Origin: Youngiibacter fragilis 232.1
GTDB taxonomy: Bacteria > Bacillota > Clostridia > Clostridiales > Clostridiaceae
DNA length: 52,013 nt
Assembly: GCF_000495435.3 (NCBI RefSeq)
Contig: NZ_AXUN02000233.1
Coordinates: 1 to 52,013, forward strand
Reading direction: 5' to 3'
Shown: in pieces, positions 40,915 to 49,026 of the stretch
Numbering within the stretch: position 1 is the stretch's first letter
Layout of the letters: each line of letters starts with the position of its first letter
Position numbers and translations under genes: made by a program
Notes under the pieces: model-generated
What the model was told of the DNA's origin: nothing
What the model saw: the letters and a program-made list of their open reading frames with translations, nothing else
Databases searched by the model: none

Positions 40915-42279
40915 CTAAGCCAGTGGCAGCCTCACCGTGAAAACCGCACCGCTTCCTGTATTCCCTGCCATTATGCTTCCTCCATGCTTCTCGACTGCCG
41001 TGGAAGCGATTGACAGGCCTATGCCATGGCTTCCTGACCTGCCCTTGTAGAACCTTTCGAATATGTGCGGAAGGTCCTTTTCGGAAATCCCGTCGCCATC
41101 ATCAGTGATCCTTATCGCCCCGAAGTCCCCTTCTTTTGTCAGAGACACCTGAACCTTTGAATTCGAATACTTCGCTGCATTGTTAAGGATGTTGTCCAGT
41201 GCCCTCAGTATCTCCTCGGCAACAACATCAGCCTTCATTCCCTTTTCCATCACTGTTATTGAAAGCTCCCTGCCGCTTTTCCTGAAGAACGTGGCTGTCC
41301 TCTCTATGGATTCCATTACCATGTCATCAAGGAGGCTCCTGGTCTTTTCCTGGTGCCCCTCTCCCCTTGACTCCATCTTGGAGAGGAAGAGTATATCCTC
41401 CACAAGCCTGTTGAGCTTCTCGCTTTCTGCAACTATTACATCACTTGCTTCCTCGGGAGTGAACACCCCGTACTTGATCCCTTCAGCATAACCCTCGATG
41501 GATGTCAGAGGGGTCTTGAGCTCATGCGAGACGTTCTGGAAGAAGGTCTTCTGTGCTTCGTTGTAGTCCGAGAGCTTGGCTGAAGCCTCATTGAGGCTCA
41601 TGTTCAGGTCGGCAAGCTCCTTCTCCGTGAAGTTGAAGTCCTCATGGGTGAAGTCCCCGTTCCCTATCCTCCTTGAGAGCCCCTGAAGCTTGTATATGGG
41701 TTCAACTATGCCATTTGAAAGGAAGAGTACGAACACTACAGTAATAGCCAGTGCAAACAGTATGACAAGCCTGAGTATCCCCTGGAAGCGGTCGGTGATG
41801 CCCTGGAACTTTGCTAAGCTTATGTACATCAGCAGGTACTCGTCAACCGTTTCTGAAAGCTTTGCGGACTTAACGAAATAAGCCCCGTCAGAGGTTGCTA
41901 CCCTTACCGTAGAGCTCACGCCGAGCGATACCTTGCTGTCCTTTGCCGCCTCAGCCACAATCCTTGCTGACCTGTCTGTGAGAGAATTCTCCTGCACTAT
42001 GGCGAGGTCCTTGTCAACTATTATCGCGTCCACATCAGACAGGACGTTGCCCTGCCTTATGATCATGGAGTATTCCATGGACCTCATGCCACGTCCCATT
42101 CCCATACCGCTTCTTGAGGTCACAGTCTCATAAGCATCTTCAAGCTGCCTTTTGGCCTCGTTGACAGAATACTGCCTTCCCGCAAGCCCGAAAGCCACTG
42201 CGACCATGATCAGCACAAGCGCCATGGCTGCTGAAAAATATACGAGTATCTTTGTCCTGATGCCTCTTTTAGTCATCAT
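40915..42279 (-). CDS. Two-component sensor histidine kinase
   Basis: A 454-residue membrane kinase. Membrane helices at about residues 11-30 and 170-190 flank an extracytoplasmic sensor of about 135 residues that has a glycine/methionine-rich stretch (SGMGMGRGMRSMEYSM). A HAMP domain follows, then the HisKA domain with the phospho-His in NVSHELKTPLTSIEGY, and the ATPase domain with N box (LDNILNNAAKYS), G1 box (DDGDGIS) and G2 box (GSHGIGLSIA). The ATG at 42279 overlaps the regulator stop (ATGATGA), with AGAGGG upstream. Signal unknown; the adjacent CpxP/Spy-like protein hints at an envelope or metal signal. Confidence 0.93.
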   Translation of the reverse strand: MMTKRGIRTKILVYFSAAMALVLIMVAVAFGLAGRQYSVNEAKRQLEDAYETVTSRSGMGMGRGMRSMEYSMIIRQGNVLSDVDAIIVDKDLAIVQENSLTDRSARIVAEAAKDSKVSLGVSSTVRVATSDGAYFVKSAKLSETVDEYLLMYISLAKFQGITDRFQGILRLVILFALAITVVFVLFLSNGIVEPIYKLQGLSRRIGNGDFTHEDFNFTEKELADLNMSLNEASAKLSDYNEAQKTFFQNVSHELKTPLTSIEGYAEGIKYGVFTPEEASDVIVAESEKLNRLVEDILFLSKMESRGEGHQEKTRSLLDDMVMESIERTATFFRKSGRELSITVMEKGMKADVVAEEILRALDNILNNAAKYSNSKVQVSLTKEGDFGAIRITDDGDGISEKDLPHIFERFYKGRSGSHGIGLSIASTAVEKHGGSIMAGNTGSGAVFTVRLPLA

Positions 42280-42962
42280 GAATCCCTCTTTCTGAGCCTG
42301 AAGCCGAAGCCCCAGACTGTCTCGATCTGGGCATCGCTGTCTGAAATCTTCTTCCTGAGCCTCTTCATGGTATCGTCTGTTACCCTTGTCTCGACTGCGG
42401 TAGCGTAGCCCCACACCTTGTCAAGAAGCTCATCCCTTGAAACCGCCCTGTGCTGGTTGTCGACAAGGTACTTCAGAAGGCTGTATTCATTGGGGGCGAG
42501 GTCAACTGTCCTGCCCTTTACCTTAACCTCTTTCTTCTGGTTCTCTATTACGATGTCGAGGAAGACTGACTGCTGAGCTCCCTGGTCTTCTCTGTCAAGC
42601 TCAACCCTTCTGAACATTGCCCTGATCTTCATTACAAGCGCCATTGGACTGAAGGGCTTGGTCATGTAGTCATCGCTTCCGAGAGTTATTCCCGCTATGA
42701 AATCTGCATCCGAGGTCTTGGCCGTAAGTATTATTATAGGCACCCTGCTGATGCTCCTTATCTCCTGAGTAATTGCGAAGCCATCCCTTCCCGGCATCAT
42801 GATGTCAAGCACCACAAGGTCCGAAGGCTTCTCCCTGAAGGCTGAAAGCAGGGCTTCCCCGTCACCGAAGGTTAAAACCTCATAGCCCTCCTTCTCAAGG
42901 AACGACTGTATGAGCTTCCTGATATTCTCTTCGTCATCTGCGGCATATATGAGTCTTCCCAT
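42276..42962 (-). CDS. OmpR-family response regulator
   Basis: A 228-residue response regulator. The receiver domain has acidic residues DDEE near residues 8-11, the phospho-acceptor Asp in VVLDIMMPGRDGF near 53, and the Lys in DYMTKPFSP. The C-terminal winged helix has LDIVIENQKKEVKVKGR and the recognition-helix segment RVTDDTMKRLRKKI. The ATG at 42962 follows GGAGG by five bases; a TTG four codons earlier is open. It leads into its kinase with a 4-base overlap. Confidence 0.94.
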   Translation of the reverse strand: MGRLIYAADDEENIRKLIQSFLEKEGYEVLTFGDGEALLSAFREKPSDLVVLDIMMPGRDGFAITQEIRSISRVPIIILTAKTSDADFIAGITLGSDDYMTKPFSPMALVMKIRAMFRRVELDREDQGAQQSVFLDIVIENQKKEVKVKGRTVDLAPNEYSLLKYLVDNQHRAVSRDELLDKVWGYATAVETRVTDDTMKRLRKKISDSDAQIETVWGFGFRLRKRDS

Positions 42963-43045
42963 CTCAACCTCCAAAAATACTGTCTTTACTTGATTCTAAA
43001 CCATTATCCATCATATTTCATCCTGGATATGGAAAATATATGGAT

Positions 43046-43073
43046 ATGAAAATACCTCTGTTTACCAGAGGTA
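43046..43073 (-). terminator. Hairpin between the CpxP/Spy-like gene and the two-component genes
   Basis: TACCTCTG and CAGAGGTA form a perfect 8-bp stem; on the minus strand TTTTCAT follows. It may be a partial terminator that lowers transcription into the regulator genes. Confidence 0.65.
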
Positions 43074-43091
43074 CTGTCATGCTATTTGTTT

Positions 43092-43760
43092 CTAGCTGTC
43101 GCTGTCAGGTGCGTTGTAGAATCCGCAGCCAGCTCCCCTGAAGCCGCCACTGCCGCCCCTGCCGCCGCCTCTGCCGAAGAGTCCGAGGATTTCATCAGCT
43201 ATGCTCTTGATCTCAGTCTGGTCATCAGTCTTCTTGAGCTCTTCTATGAGGTCATCGGCCTCATCAAGGAAAACCTGTCCTCTTGGTGTCACATCAGTTA
43301 CTCCAAGTATCTCGTGCATCTTGTCCCTGAGGGTCTCCATCTCCTTGATGTTAGCTTCCTTCTGTGTCTTGTATGCAGGATATGCTGCAAGTATCTTTGC
43401 CTTGTCCGCTTCTTCAAGCGCTCCTTTAAGAGCATCCCTTACTTCCTGTGTCTCATCATAGAACTCGTCCCTCAGGTCGATCATCTCTTCCCTGATCTTC
43501 TGAAGGTCTGCTATCTGTGCATCGGTCAGGTCCTGGTAGTTACCAGCCTGTCCACCCATCATGCCGCGGGCCCCGGTATTCCTGCTGCCTCTCCCGAACA
43601 TTCCGCCGCCAAACGATCCGCCTCTGTTGTAGTACTGGTTCTGCTGTGGAACCTCCGTCTCAGTTTCAGCCGCAAGTGCCTTCGATCCGAAGAATGCCAT
43701 TGCTCCGATTCCTATTACCGCCGCCATTGCAGCTGCGATCACTTTCTTGTTCATCATCAT
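43092..43760 (-). CDS. Secreted CpxP/Spy-like Gly/Met-rich protein
   Basis: About 220 residues. A signal peptide is plain (basic NKK, hydrophobic core AAAMAAVIGIGAMAFF, cleavage after ALA near residue 30). The next 45 residues are rich in Gly, Arg and Met (FGGGMFGRGS, RGMMGG). The helical core has an LTxxQ-like start (DLTDAQIADLQKI) followed by long charged helices, as in CpxP/Spy envelope chaperones. The tail is Gly-rich (GRGGGRGGSGG). Three ATGs in a row make the start uncertain by two codons (43754-43760). The two-component genes follow on the same strand, so this may be the sensed accessory protein. Confidence 0.72.
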   Translation of the reverse strand: MMMNKKVIAAAMAAVIGIGAMAFFGSKALAAETETEVPQQNQYYNRGGSFGGGMFGRGSRNTGARGMMGGQAGNYQDLTDAQIADLQKIREEMIDLRDEFYDETQEVRDALKGALEEADKAKILAAYPAYKTQKEANIKEMETLRDKMHEILGVTDVTPRGQVFLDEADDLIEELKKTDDQTEIKSIADEILGLFGRGGGRGGSGGFRGAGCGFYNAPDSDS

Positions 43761-43896
43761 CTCTCCCTTTCATTTCTGAAGCTATCTGCTTCCCTTGTAG
43801 AAAATATACCATTTCTCTGATTCAATAATACCCCTAAACCTCAGTGAAGACTGTGGCATAATTGTGGTAACTGGAAATCCGGTTTTCCAAAAGGTG

Positions 43897-43925
43897 TTGA
43901 CAACATTCCAACTCTGCCTTATAGT
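43897..43925 (+). promoter_or_regulatory. Sigma-A promoter of the tcyP T-box leader
   Basis: TTGACA and TATAGT are separated by exactly 17 bases, about 40 bases before T-box Stem I. Confidence 0.88.
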
Positions 43926-43965
43926 AACAATTGTATTTAATCCCGAGCAGAATAATCGGATTACA

Positions 43966-44228
43966 TTGACGAGAAGAGTAGTTCCAGGCGATGTCTACAG
44001 AGAAGGAACCCCATGGCTGAGAGGGATCCCATACGTAGCAGGAATGAAATGCATCTCTGAGTACTGGATCGAAGACTAGTAGACTCCAGCGGGTATGCCC
44101 GTTACAGCATTGAGGTATGTTTGTACCGATAATGAGTTTGGGAGGATCCTTGTGATTTTCCTTAAACAGAGTGGAACCGTGGAAGCTTGACTTTCGCCTC
44201 TGTATGAGGCGGGAGTCTTTTTATTTTT
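43966..44228 (+). promoter_or_regulatory. T-box riboswitch, predicted cysteine specificity, with terminator
   Basis: Stem I starts with GACGAGAAGAGTAG and has the AGAGA bulge (44000 region) and the GGCTGAGAG distal loop. Its specifier-loop strand reads GAAATGCATC, giving specifier TGC (44050-44052, Cys), and it ends CTCTGAG. The antiterminator T-box reads AGAGTGGAACCGTGG (44169-44183): TGGA pairs with a tRNA ending UCCA, as tRNA-Cys does. A 12-bp terminator (44189-44217) with a T run follows. Uncharged tRNA-Cys should allow tcyP transcription. The small open frames inside this region are not genes. Confidence 0.9.
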
Positions 44229-44294
44229 CGGCCGGAAATAAAAGGACTCCCGGCATGGTGAAACTGCCCGGGATTTCAAATTAAGGAGGAAGAA

Positions 44295-45677
44295 ATGAAC
44301 ACAATATATATCATCGTAAATATCCTTGTACTTTCCGCAATACTCTACGGACTATATTCAATGCAGAAAAGGCACTTTTCATTCACAGCAAGGACCATGA
44401 CAGCACTTGGTGCAGGTCTCGTTTCAGGTGCTGCACTTCAGTACATCTTCGGAAGCAACTCTGATATAGTCAAGGAGACTATGACCGTTCTTGGTATAGC
44501 AGGAAACGGCTATGTAAGGCTTCTTGCAATGATCGTGATCCCACTCGTATTCGTTGCGATAACAACCGCCATCGTGAAACAGGACTCAAACAGCCTCAAG
44601 AAGAGCGCAGGCTCAGTCATCGCTGTGCTTCTCATTACCACTGCAATATCAGCAGCCATCGGCATAGCGGCAGCGCTCATCTTCGGACTTGACTCAAGCA
44701 CGCTGATATCAGGACAGGCTGAAGCAGCGAGGAGTGAAGCCCTGGTAAAGGCGCTTGCGGATTTCCAGGCAAAGCCCATTGCCGACCAGATAACTGAGAT
44801 CATCCCGAGGAACATCTTCTACGCAATGACTGGTCAGGGAAGCTCAGCTACCCTATCGGTGGTATTCTTCTCGGCATTCCTTGGAATCGCCACAGTATCC
44901 CTTAGAAGGAAGAAGCCCGAGGTCGCTGAGAACTTCACAGCTTTCCTGTCTATGCTTAATGACATCGTCATGAAGATGGTGACAATGGTACTTAGACTGG
45001 CTCCCTATGGAATATTCGCCCTCATCACGAGGTTCGTCGCAACCTCAAACTTCACTGAGATAGCAAGGCTACTGCAGTTCGTTCTCGCCTCATACGCAGC
45101 AATAGCCGTAATGTTCCTGGTACACCTTGCGATAATCTCGTTAAACGGACTCAACCCCCTTACATTCCTCAGGAAGTCATCAGGTCCCCTGTCCTTCGCC
45201 TTCTCATCAAGGTCAAGCTCAGGCACGCTTCCCCTCAATGTGGAGACACAGGTTGGAAAGCTTGGTGTATCCCAGGGAATAGCAAACCTTTCGGCCTCAC
45301 TTGGTACCAGCATAGGCCAGAACGGTTGCGCTGGGATATACCCTGCCATGCTAGCAGTGATGATAGCGGTAGGCACCGGTATTCCCATTGATGCAGCCTT
45401 CATGGTGAAGCTCATAGTCATTACTGCCATAAGCTCCTTCGGTATAGCCGGAGTAGGCGGCGGAGCAACATTTGCAGCCCTCACAGTCCTCTCCTCGATG
45501 GGACTGCCTGTTGCCCTGGTGGGACTCCTGATTGCTATTGAGCCGCTCATAGACATGGCAAGGACTGCACTCAACGTTTCAGATTCCATGCTTGCAGGTG
45601 TGGTCACAGCAAGGCGGCTTGGAGAACTTGACCTTAGTGTATATAACAGCAGCGACCAGGAAGAATTAACCGCATAG
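44295..45677 (+). CDS. tcyP: L-cystine:cation symporter TcyP
   Basis: A 460-residue dicarboxylate/amino acid:cation symporter family protein. It has about eight membrane segments and two re-entrant loops. The close match to Bacillus TcyP includes SSRSSSGTLPLNVETQ near residues 307-322, GTSIGQNGCAGIYPAM near 338-353 and AGVGGGATFAAL near 386-397. It imports cystine with Na+ or H+. AAGGAGG lies five bases before the ATG. The T-box leader with a Cys specifier fits this function, since uncharged tRNA-Cys would turn on cystine uptake. It is followed by a terminator. Confidence 0.92.
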   Translation: MNTIYIIVNILVLSAILYGLYSMQKRHFSFTARTMTALGAGLVSGAALQYIFGSNSDIVKETMTVLGIAGNGYVRLLAMIVIPLVFVAITTAIVKQDSNSLKKSAGSVIAVLLITTAISAAIGIAAALIFGLDSSTLISGQAEAARSEALVKALADFQAKPIADQITEIIPRNIFYAMTGQGSSATLSVVFFSAFLGIATVSLRRKKPEVAENFTAFLSMLNDIVMKMVTMVLRLAPYGIFALITRFVATSNFTEIARLLQFVLASYAAIAVMFLVHLAIISLNGLNPLTFLRKSSGPLSFAFSSRSSSGTLPLNVETQVGKLGVSQGIANLSASLGTSIGQNGCAGIYPAMLAVMIAVGTGIPIDAAFMVKLIVITAISSFGIAGVGGGATFAALTVLSSMGLPVALVGLLIAIEPLIDMARTALNVSDSMLAGVVTARRLGELDLSVYNSSDQEELTA

Positions 45678-45684
45678 CAAAAGG

Positions 45685-45724
45685 AGCTGTCCCTCACCTC
45701 TTTGGTGGCGGCAGCTCTTTTATA
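45685..45724 (+). terminator. Terminator of tcyP
   Basis: GAGCTG and CAGCTC close a long hairpin with an inner CACC/GGTG helix, and TTTTATAA follows. Confidence 0.65.
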
Positions 45725-45850
45725 ACTGTAATTTATTTACCAGGTTCTGACTGAAATATGTTTTGCAAACTGAGCATAACAATCGAAGATGCGTATACAG
45801 ATAGATTCAGCCCAAAAGTATCCAGGCATAGATAGCAAGTTTTGAACTGG

Positions 45851-45984
45851 TACTTGATGAAATAGCTTGCGCAAACTCGTGACTTCAGTCGTGAGTTAGC
45901 AAGCAAAGTCAAAAAACAATCAATAGTTTGAAGAATAACACATACAAAGTAATAAATATCATCAAGTACTTGAATAATAGCTTT
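45851..45984. repeat. Hairpin flanked by 17-base direct repeats, probable IS605-type left end
   Basis: ACTCGTGACT-TC-AGTCGTGAGT (45875-45896) inside GCTTGC/GCAAGC makes a strong hairpin. It is matched by a closely similar hairpin at the far end of the TnpB remnant (47323-47361). The hairpin region lies between two near-copies of TACTTGAxxAATAGCTT (45851 and 45967). Inverted TACTTGATG/CATCAAGTA are also present. No gene is convincing in 45725-46020. Confidence 0.6.
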
Positions 45985-46020
45985 GCATTTCCAAATGTTA
46001 TACGTACCTGGGGTATTCTT

Positions 46021-46224
46021 ATGTCTAAAATCCATTATGTACACGGTTATGTGAACGATTTGTTAATTCTGATTACTGATAAAAATGCTTTGTATATTTT
46101 GGATGTTGAAACGCATAATGATTATGTACATCTGCAGATCGAAAGCACCGAGGAACAGATCCGCAGGTACATACAGAATCAGAAAAGAAATGAGACATTC
46201 CATACTTTACATTGGTGGAGGTGA
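46021..46224 (+). pseudogene. TnpA (Y1 transposase) remnant
   Basis: A 67-codon frame. It starts MSKIHYVHGYV, includes HNDYVHLQI (compare the HUH motif NDHVHLL of TnpA, here with its first His replaced by Tyr) and ends STEEQIRRYIQNQKR, like the TnpA C-terminus that holds the catalytic Tyr. A TnpA is normally about 130-155 residues, so most of the middle is missing. GGGG lies seven bases before the ATG. It overlaps the tnpB start region. The likeness is short; it may instead be an unrelated small gene. Confidence 0.45.
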
Positions 46225-46229
46225 GTGCA

Positions 46230-47357
46230 GTGCTGCAGCATAAGGCCTATGAATACCGCATCTATCCGGATAAGAAACAGGAAACGCTGATTGTAAGGAC
46301 CATCGGCTGTTCAAGGTATGTATACAACCATTTTCTGGAACTTTGGAACAATGAATATGAGGAGACCGGAAAAGGTCTGACTTATTTCGCAGACTCCAAA
46401 CTTCTGACCAAGATGAAGAGGGACCCGGAAACTGTATGGCTTTGTGAAGTGGATAAGTTCTCTCTCCAGAATTCGCTTCGTAACCTGTCGGACGCCTTCT
46501 CCCGCTTTTTCAAAGGACAGAATGAGCATCCCCGGTTCAAGAGCAAAAAGAGCCCGAGGCAAAGCTACACTACACAATTAACTAACAACAATATCGCAGT
46601 ATCCGGAAACTACCTGAAGCTGCCTAAGCTCGGCCTGGTCAGGTTTGCAGACAGCAGGGAGATGAAAGGGCGTATACTGAATGCCACAGTACGAAGGAAA
46701 TCGAGTGGGAAATTCTTCGTATCAATCCTTTGTGAAGAGGAAATCTGTGAATTGCCCAAGACTGACTCTGCAGTCGGTATTGACCTCGGAATCACTGACT
46801 TTGCAGTCCTGTCAGACGGCATCAGGAATGACAACAACCATTTCACCAGGCAAATGGAAGAGAGACTAAGACGTGAGCAGCGAAAGCTTGCAAGGCGTGC
46901 ACTTGATGCGGAGAAAAGAGGCGTTCCCCTGTCTGAAGCCAGGAACTATCAGAAGCAGAGACGGAAGGTAGCAAGGCTCCATGAAAGGATTGCGAACCAG
47001 CGAAATGAATTTCTGAACAAACTCAGTACGGAGATAGTCAAAAACCACGATATCATCTGTATCGAGGACCTTAACGTGAAGGGCATGATGCTAGAGCCAC
47101 AAACTGGCAAAAAGCATTTCTGATGTATCGTGGACGAGCCTTGTATCGAAACTGCAGTACAAGGCTTCCTGGTATGGAAAAGAAGTCATCAGGATAAGAG
47201 CTCTTACACCAGAGTCTTAGCAATACAGAAACAAACAGGAACCGCAGGAATTGCGGGGATAGCTTGGTAAACAAGAGAAACCTCTGGCGGCAAAGAAATA
47301 AGCCGGTAAGTATGCTCTGTTCCCAAGAATCTCGTGACTTTAGTCATGAGAGCATTC
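46230..47357 (+). pseudogene. tnpB: TnpB RNA-guided nuclease, frameshifted and internally deleted
   Basis: From the GTG at 46230 (GGAGGTG five bases before) it reads 297 codons: the TnpB N-terminal HKAYEYRIYPDKKQE, then RuvC-I GIDLGITDFAVLSDG, the bridge helix and RuvC-II IICIEDLNVKGM. At about 47085-47100 a frameshift ends this frame (stop 47121). The next segment continues in another frame as AKSISDVSWTSLVSKL to IRIRALTPE, then stops. The zinc-finger CxxC pairs and RuvC-III Asp that should follow are absent, and the DNA jumps to a TnpB-like tail (QTGTAGIA). Nuclease activity is therefore lost. Confidence 0.85.
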
Positions 47358-47361
47358 CTGG
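47323..47361 (+). repeat. Right-end hairpin of the IS605 element, possible old omega-RNA end
   Basis: Nested palindrome: CCA/TGG, GAAT/ATTC, and CTCGTGACT-TT-AGTCATGAG. In live elements the tnpB 3' end and this hairpin form the scaffold of the guide RNA, and the bases right after it are the guide. Here the RNA may be silent. Confidence 0.65.
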
Positions 47362-47467
47362 CAAAAATCGCAAAAAGCTTAGGAAAGGAAGTACACATTG
47401 AGATTCGCTGATCATTTTCAAACTAGGATAGCTGCTTTAATTCGATCAACATCGCAAATATTTAGAT

Positions 47468-47493
47468 GACACTTCTACTGAGGTGTCTTTTTT
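47468..47493 (+). terminator. Terminator-like hairpin
   Basis: GACAC pairs with GTGTC and is followed by six Ts. The rest of 47362-47756 holds no gene, RNA or repeat that I can recognise. Confidence 0.5.
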
Positions 47494-47756
47494 CATCTCG
47501 CAAATCTTGGACTCCAAATCTTCTCTGAATTCCTGTCGGTGTAACCAATGAGGAAGAATTTAATTCGATAACAGAAGTACAGTAAGACTGCATCACTCCA
47601 GTCTGCTTACAGAGAGCTTTTATGCTTCAGTCCCGTTTGAAAAATTGGATGTTTCTGAAAATTTAGGATTATAATTATATATATAGAGTTGGTTCACAAT
47701 TTCAGAATGGGCATTAATAAAAATCTGTACAGCAATTGCATAAACCGAATAAGATC

Positions 47757-48207
47757 ATGAAGTCACAGCTGCATGAATACGAGGTTAGATCGGTTACCAT
47801 ATTAGGCATAGCAGGCGGAAATGACTTGCAGCAAATAGACCGTTCAAGGATAAAGGCTGTTTATGGTATTGACATAAATCAGGCCATCTGGATGCATGCA
47901 GAGAGAAGTACAGAAATCTGAAAATCTGCTTGTGCACAAGAAATCAGATTTGTCAGACATTGAAAACGGGTTGCCTGCTGCAGATATGATAGTAGCAAAC
48001 CTCTTCATTGAGTATATTGGCATTGATACCTTCACAGAACAGCCTTCAAAAAACAATCCAACATATGTATCGTGTGTAATCCAAAAGAACCCCAATGTCA
48101 GTTTTGTATCAGACTCACACTATGCAGAAGCTTTAAACGGGATTGAATCATTGCATAGGGATATCAAAAATGATTCCCTTGTAAAGTCTATGAGTTCAAT
48201 AGGCTAA
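47757..48207 (+). pseudogene. Class I SAM-dependent methyltransferase, frameshifted
   Basis: The first part reads MKSQLHEYEVRSVTILGIAGGNDLQQID ... VYGIDINQ, a clear SAM-binding motif I and II. Near 47890-47915 the frame breaks, and the rest (SENLLVHKKSDLSDIENGLP, ADMIVANLFIEYIG, YVSCVIQKN) continues in another frame. The two halves make one protein of about 150 residues, somewhat short and probably also missing a few residues at the break. It resembles small clostridial methyltransferases of unknown substrate. I take it to be non-functional. Confidence 0.75.
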
Positions 48208-48268
48208 AGCCTGATCTTAACTGAGGAGCATCTGCTGCCAAATATGAAAAATTTAACAGATGGATTTT

Positions 48269-48278
48269 ACCAATTGGT
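48269..48278. promoter_or_regulatory. Small palindrome upstream of the ABC exporter genes
   Basis: ACCAATTGGT is a perfect 10-bp palindrome 41 bases upstream of the ATPase gene. It may be an operator, but its short length makes chance possible. No good promoter was seen in 48208-48319. Confidence 0.3.
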
Positions 48279-48319
48279 GAACCTGACTGAAGCGTGCAGG
48301 GAAAAGGAGTGGGAAAATC

Positions 48320-49018
48320 ATGATCAAACTAACGGATGTGACCAAAACCTACGAAGCCGGAGGGGTCAGGACAGAGGCCCTCAAAGGAGTCAGCCTGGAA
48401 ATTGAGGATGGTGAACTGGCTGTCATCCTGGGCCCGAGCGGCAGCGGCAAGAGCACACTTTTGAATGTCATCAGCGGACTTGATACAGTAACCTCAGGCA
48501 GCATCATATATAACGGCAATGAACTAACTGAGTTCAGTGACACAGAAATGACACGGTTCAGACGTGAACAGCTCGGTTTCATTTTTCAGCAGTACAACCT
48601 TTTTCCTAATCTTACTGTCCTGGAGAATATCCAGATCGGTGCTGAAATAGGAAATGAGCCCCTGAATGTCGAAGAGCTTCTGAAACGTGTCGGTCTTTAC
48701 GATCTGCGCAACAAATACCCCTGGCAGCTCTCCGGAGGTGAGCAGCAACGTGTTTCAATTGCAAGGAGCCTTGCGAAGAATCCTGAAATCATATTCTGTG
48801 ATGAGCCCACCGGTTCACTTGATGAGGAAAACTCCAAGCAGATCCTTGCCATTCTCCAGGAGCTGAATGAGGAATTCGGGACAATGATAATTGTGATAAC
48901 ACACAATACCGGTATCGCTGAAATGGCCCACAAGGTAATCCGCATGAATTCAGGCCAGATCATTTCAAATACAGTGAACCCCGTTCGAAAACGGGCCAGG
49001 GATATTTCCTGGAGTTAG
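48320..49018 (+). CDS. ABC transporter ATP-binding protein (MacB/LolD type)
   Basis: A 232-residue ATPase of the MacB/LolD/FtsE branch. Walker A is LGPSGSGKSTLLN near residue 37, the Q-loop QQYNLFPNLTVLEN near 91, the signature LSGGEQQRVSIARSLA near 139, Walker B IIFCDEPTGSLD near 159, and the H-loop VITHN near 193. AAGGAG precedes the ATG. The permease follows in nine bases, so they work as one exporter. With permeases of this kind the substrate is often a peptide or lipid-linked compound, handled mechanically at the outer face of the membrane. Confidence 0.94.
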   Translation: MIKLTDVTKTYEAGGVRTEALKGVSLEIEDGELAVILGPSGSGKSTLLNVISGLDTVTSGSIIYNGNELTEFSDTEMTRFRREQLGFIFQQYNLFPNLTVLENIQIGAEIGNEPLNVEELLKRVGLYDLRNKYPWQLSGGEQQRVSIARSLAKNPEIIFCDEPTGSLDEENSKQILAILQELNEEFGTMIIVITHNTGIAEMAHKVIRMNSGQIISNTVNPVRKRARDISWS

Positions 49019-49026
49019 GAGGTCCC

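Larger units (their letters stand above)
45851..47361 (+). mobile_element. Decayed IS200/IS605-family element
   Basis: A left terminal hairpin, a tnpA remnant, a broken tnpB and a right terminal hairpin occur in the normal order. Both hairpins share the CTCGTGACTTnAGTCnTGAG sequence. The element can no longer make an active TnpB, and its boundaries are estimates. IS605 elements make no target duplication, so none was looked for. Confidence 0.65.

Noticed and set aside
43864-44079. Open frame of 71 codons on the plus strand
   Set aside because: It lies across the T-box leader promoter and Stem I and has no ribosome site.
44074-44079. GAC (Asp) as T-box specifier after GAAGAC
   Set aside because: It lies beyond the CTCTGAG that closes Stem I. 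The T-box TGGA needs U as discriminator, which fits tRNA-Cys and not tRNA-Asp, and the gene is TcyP-like rather than an aspartate carrier.
45733-46044. Minus-strand 103-codon frame
   Set aside because: No ribosome site, biased composition, and it crosses the IS605 left-end hairpin and repeats.
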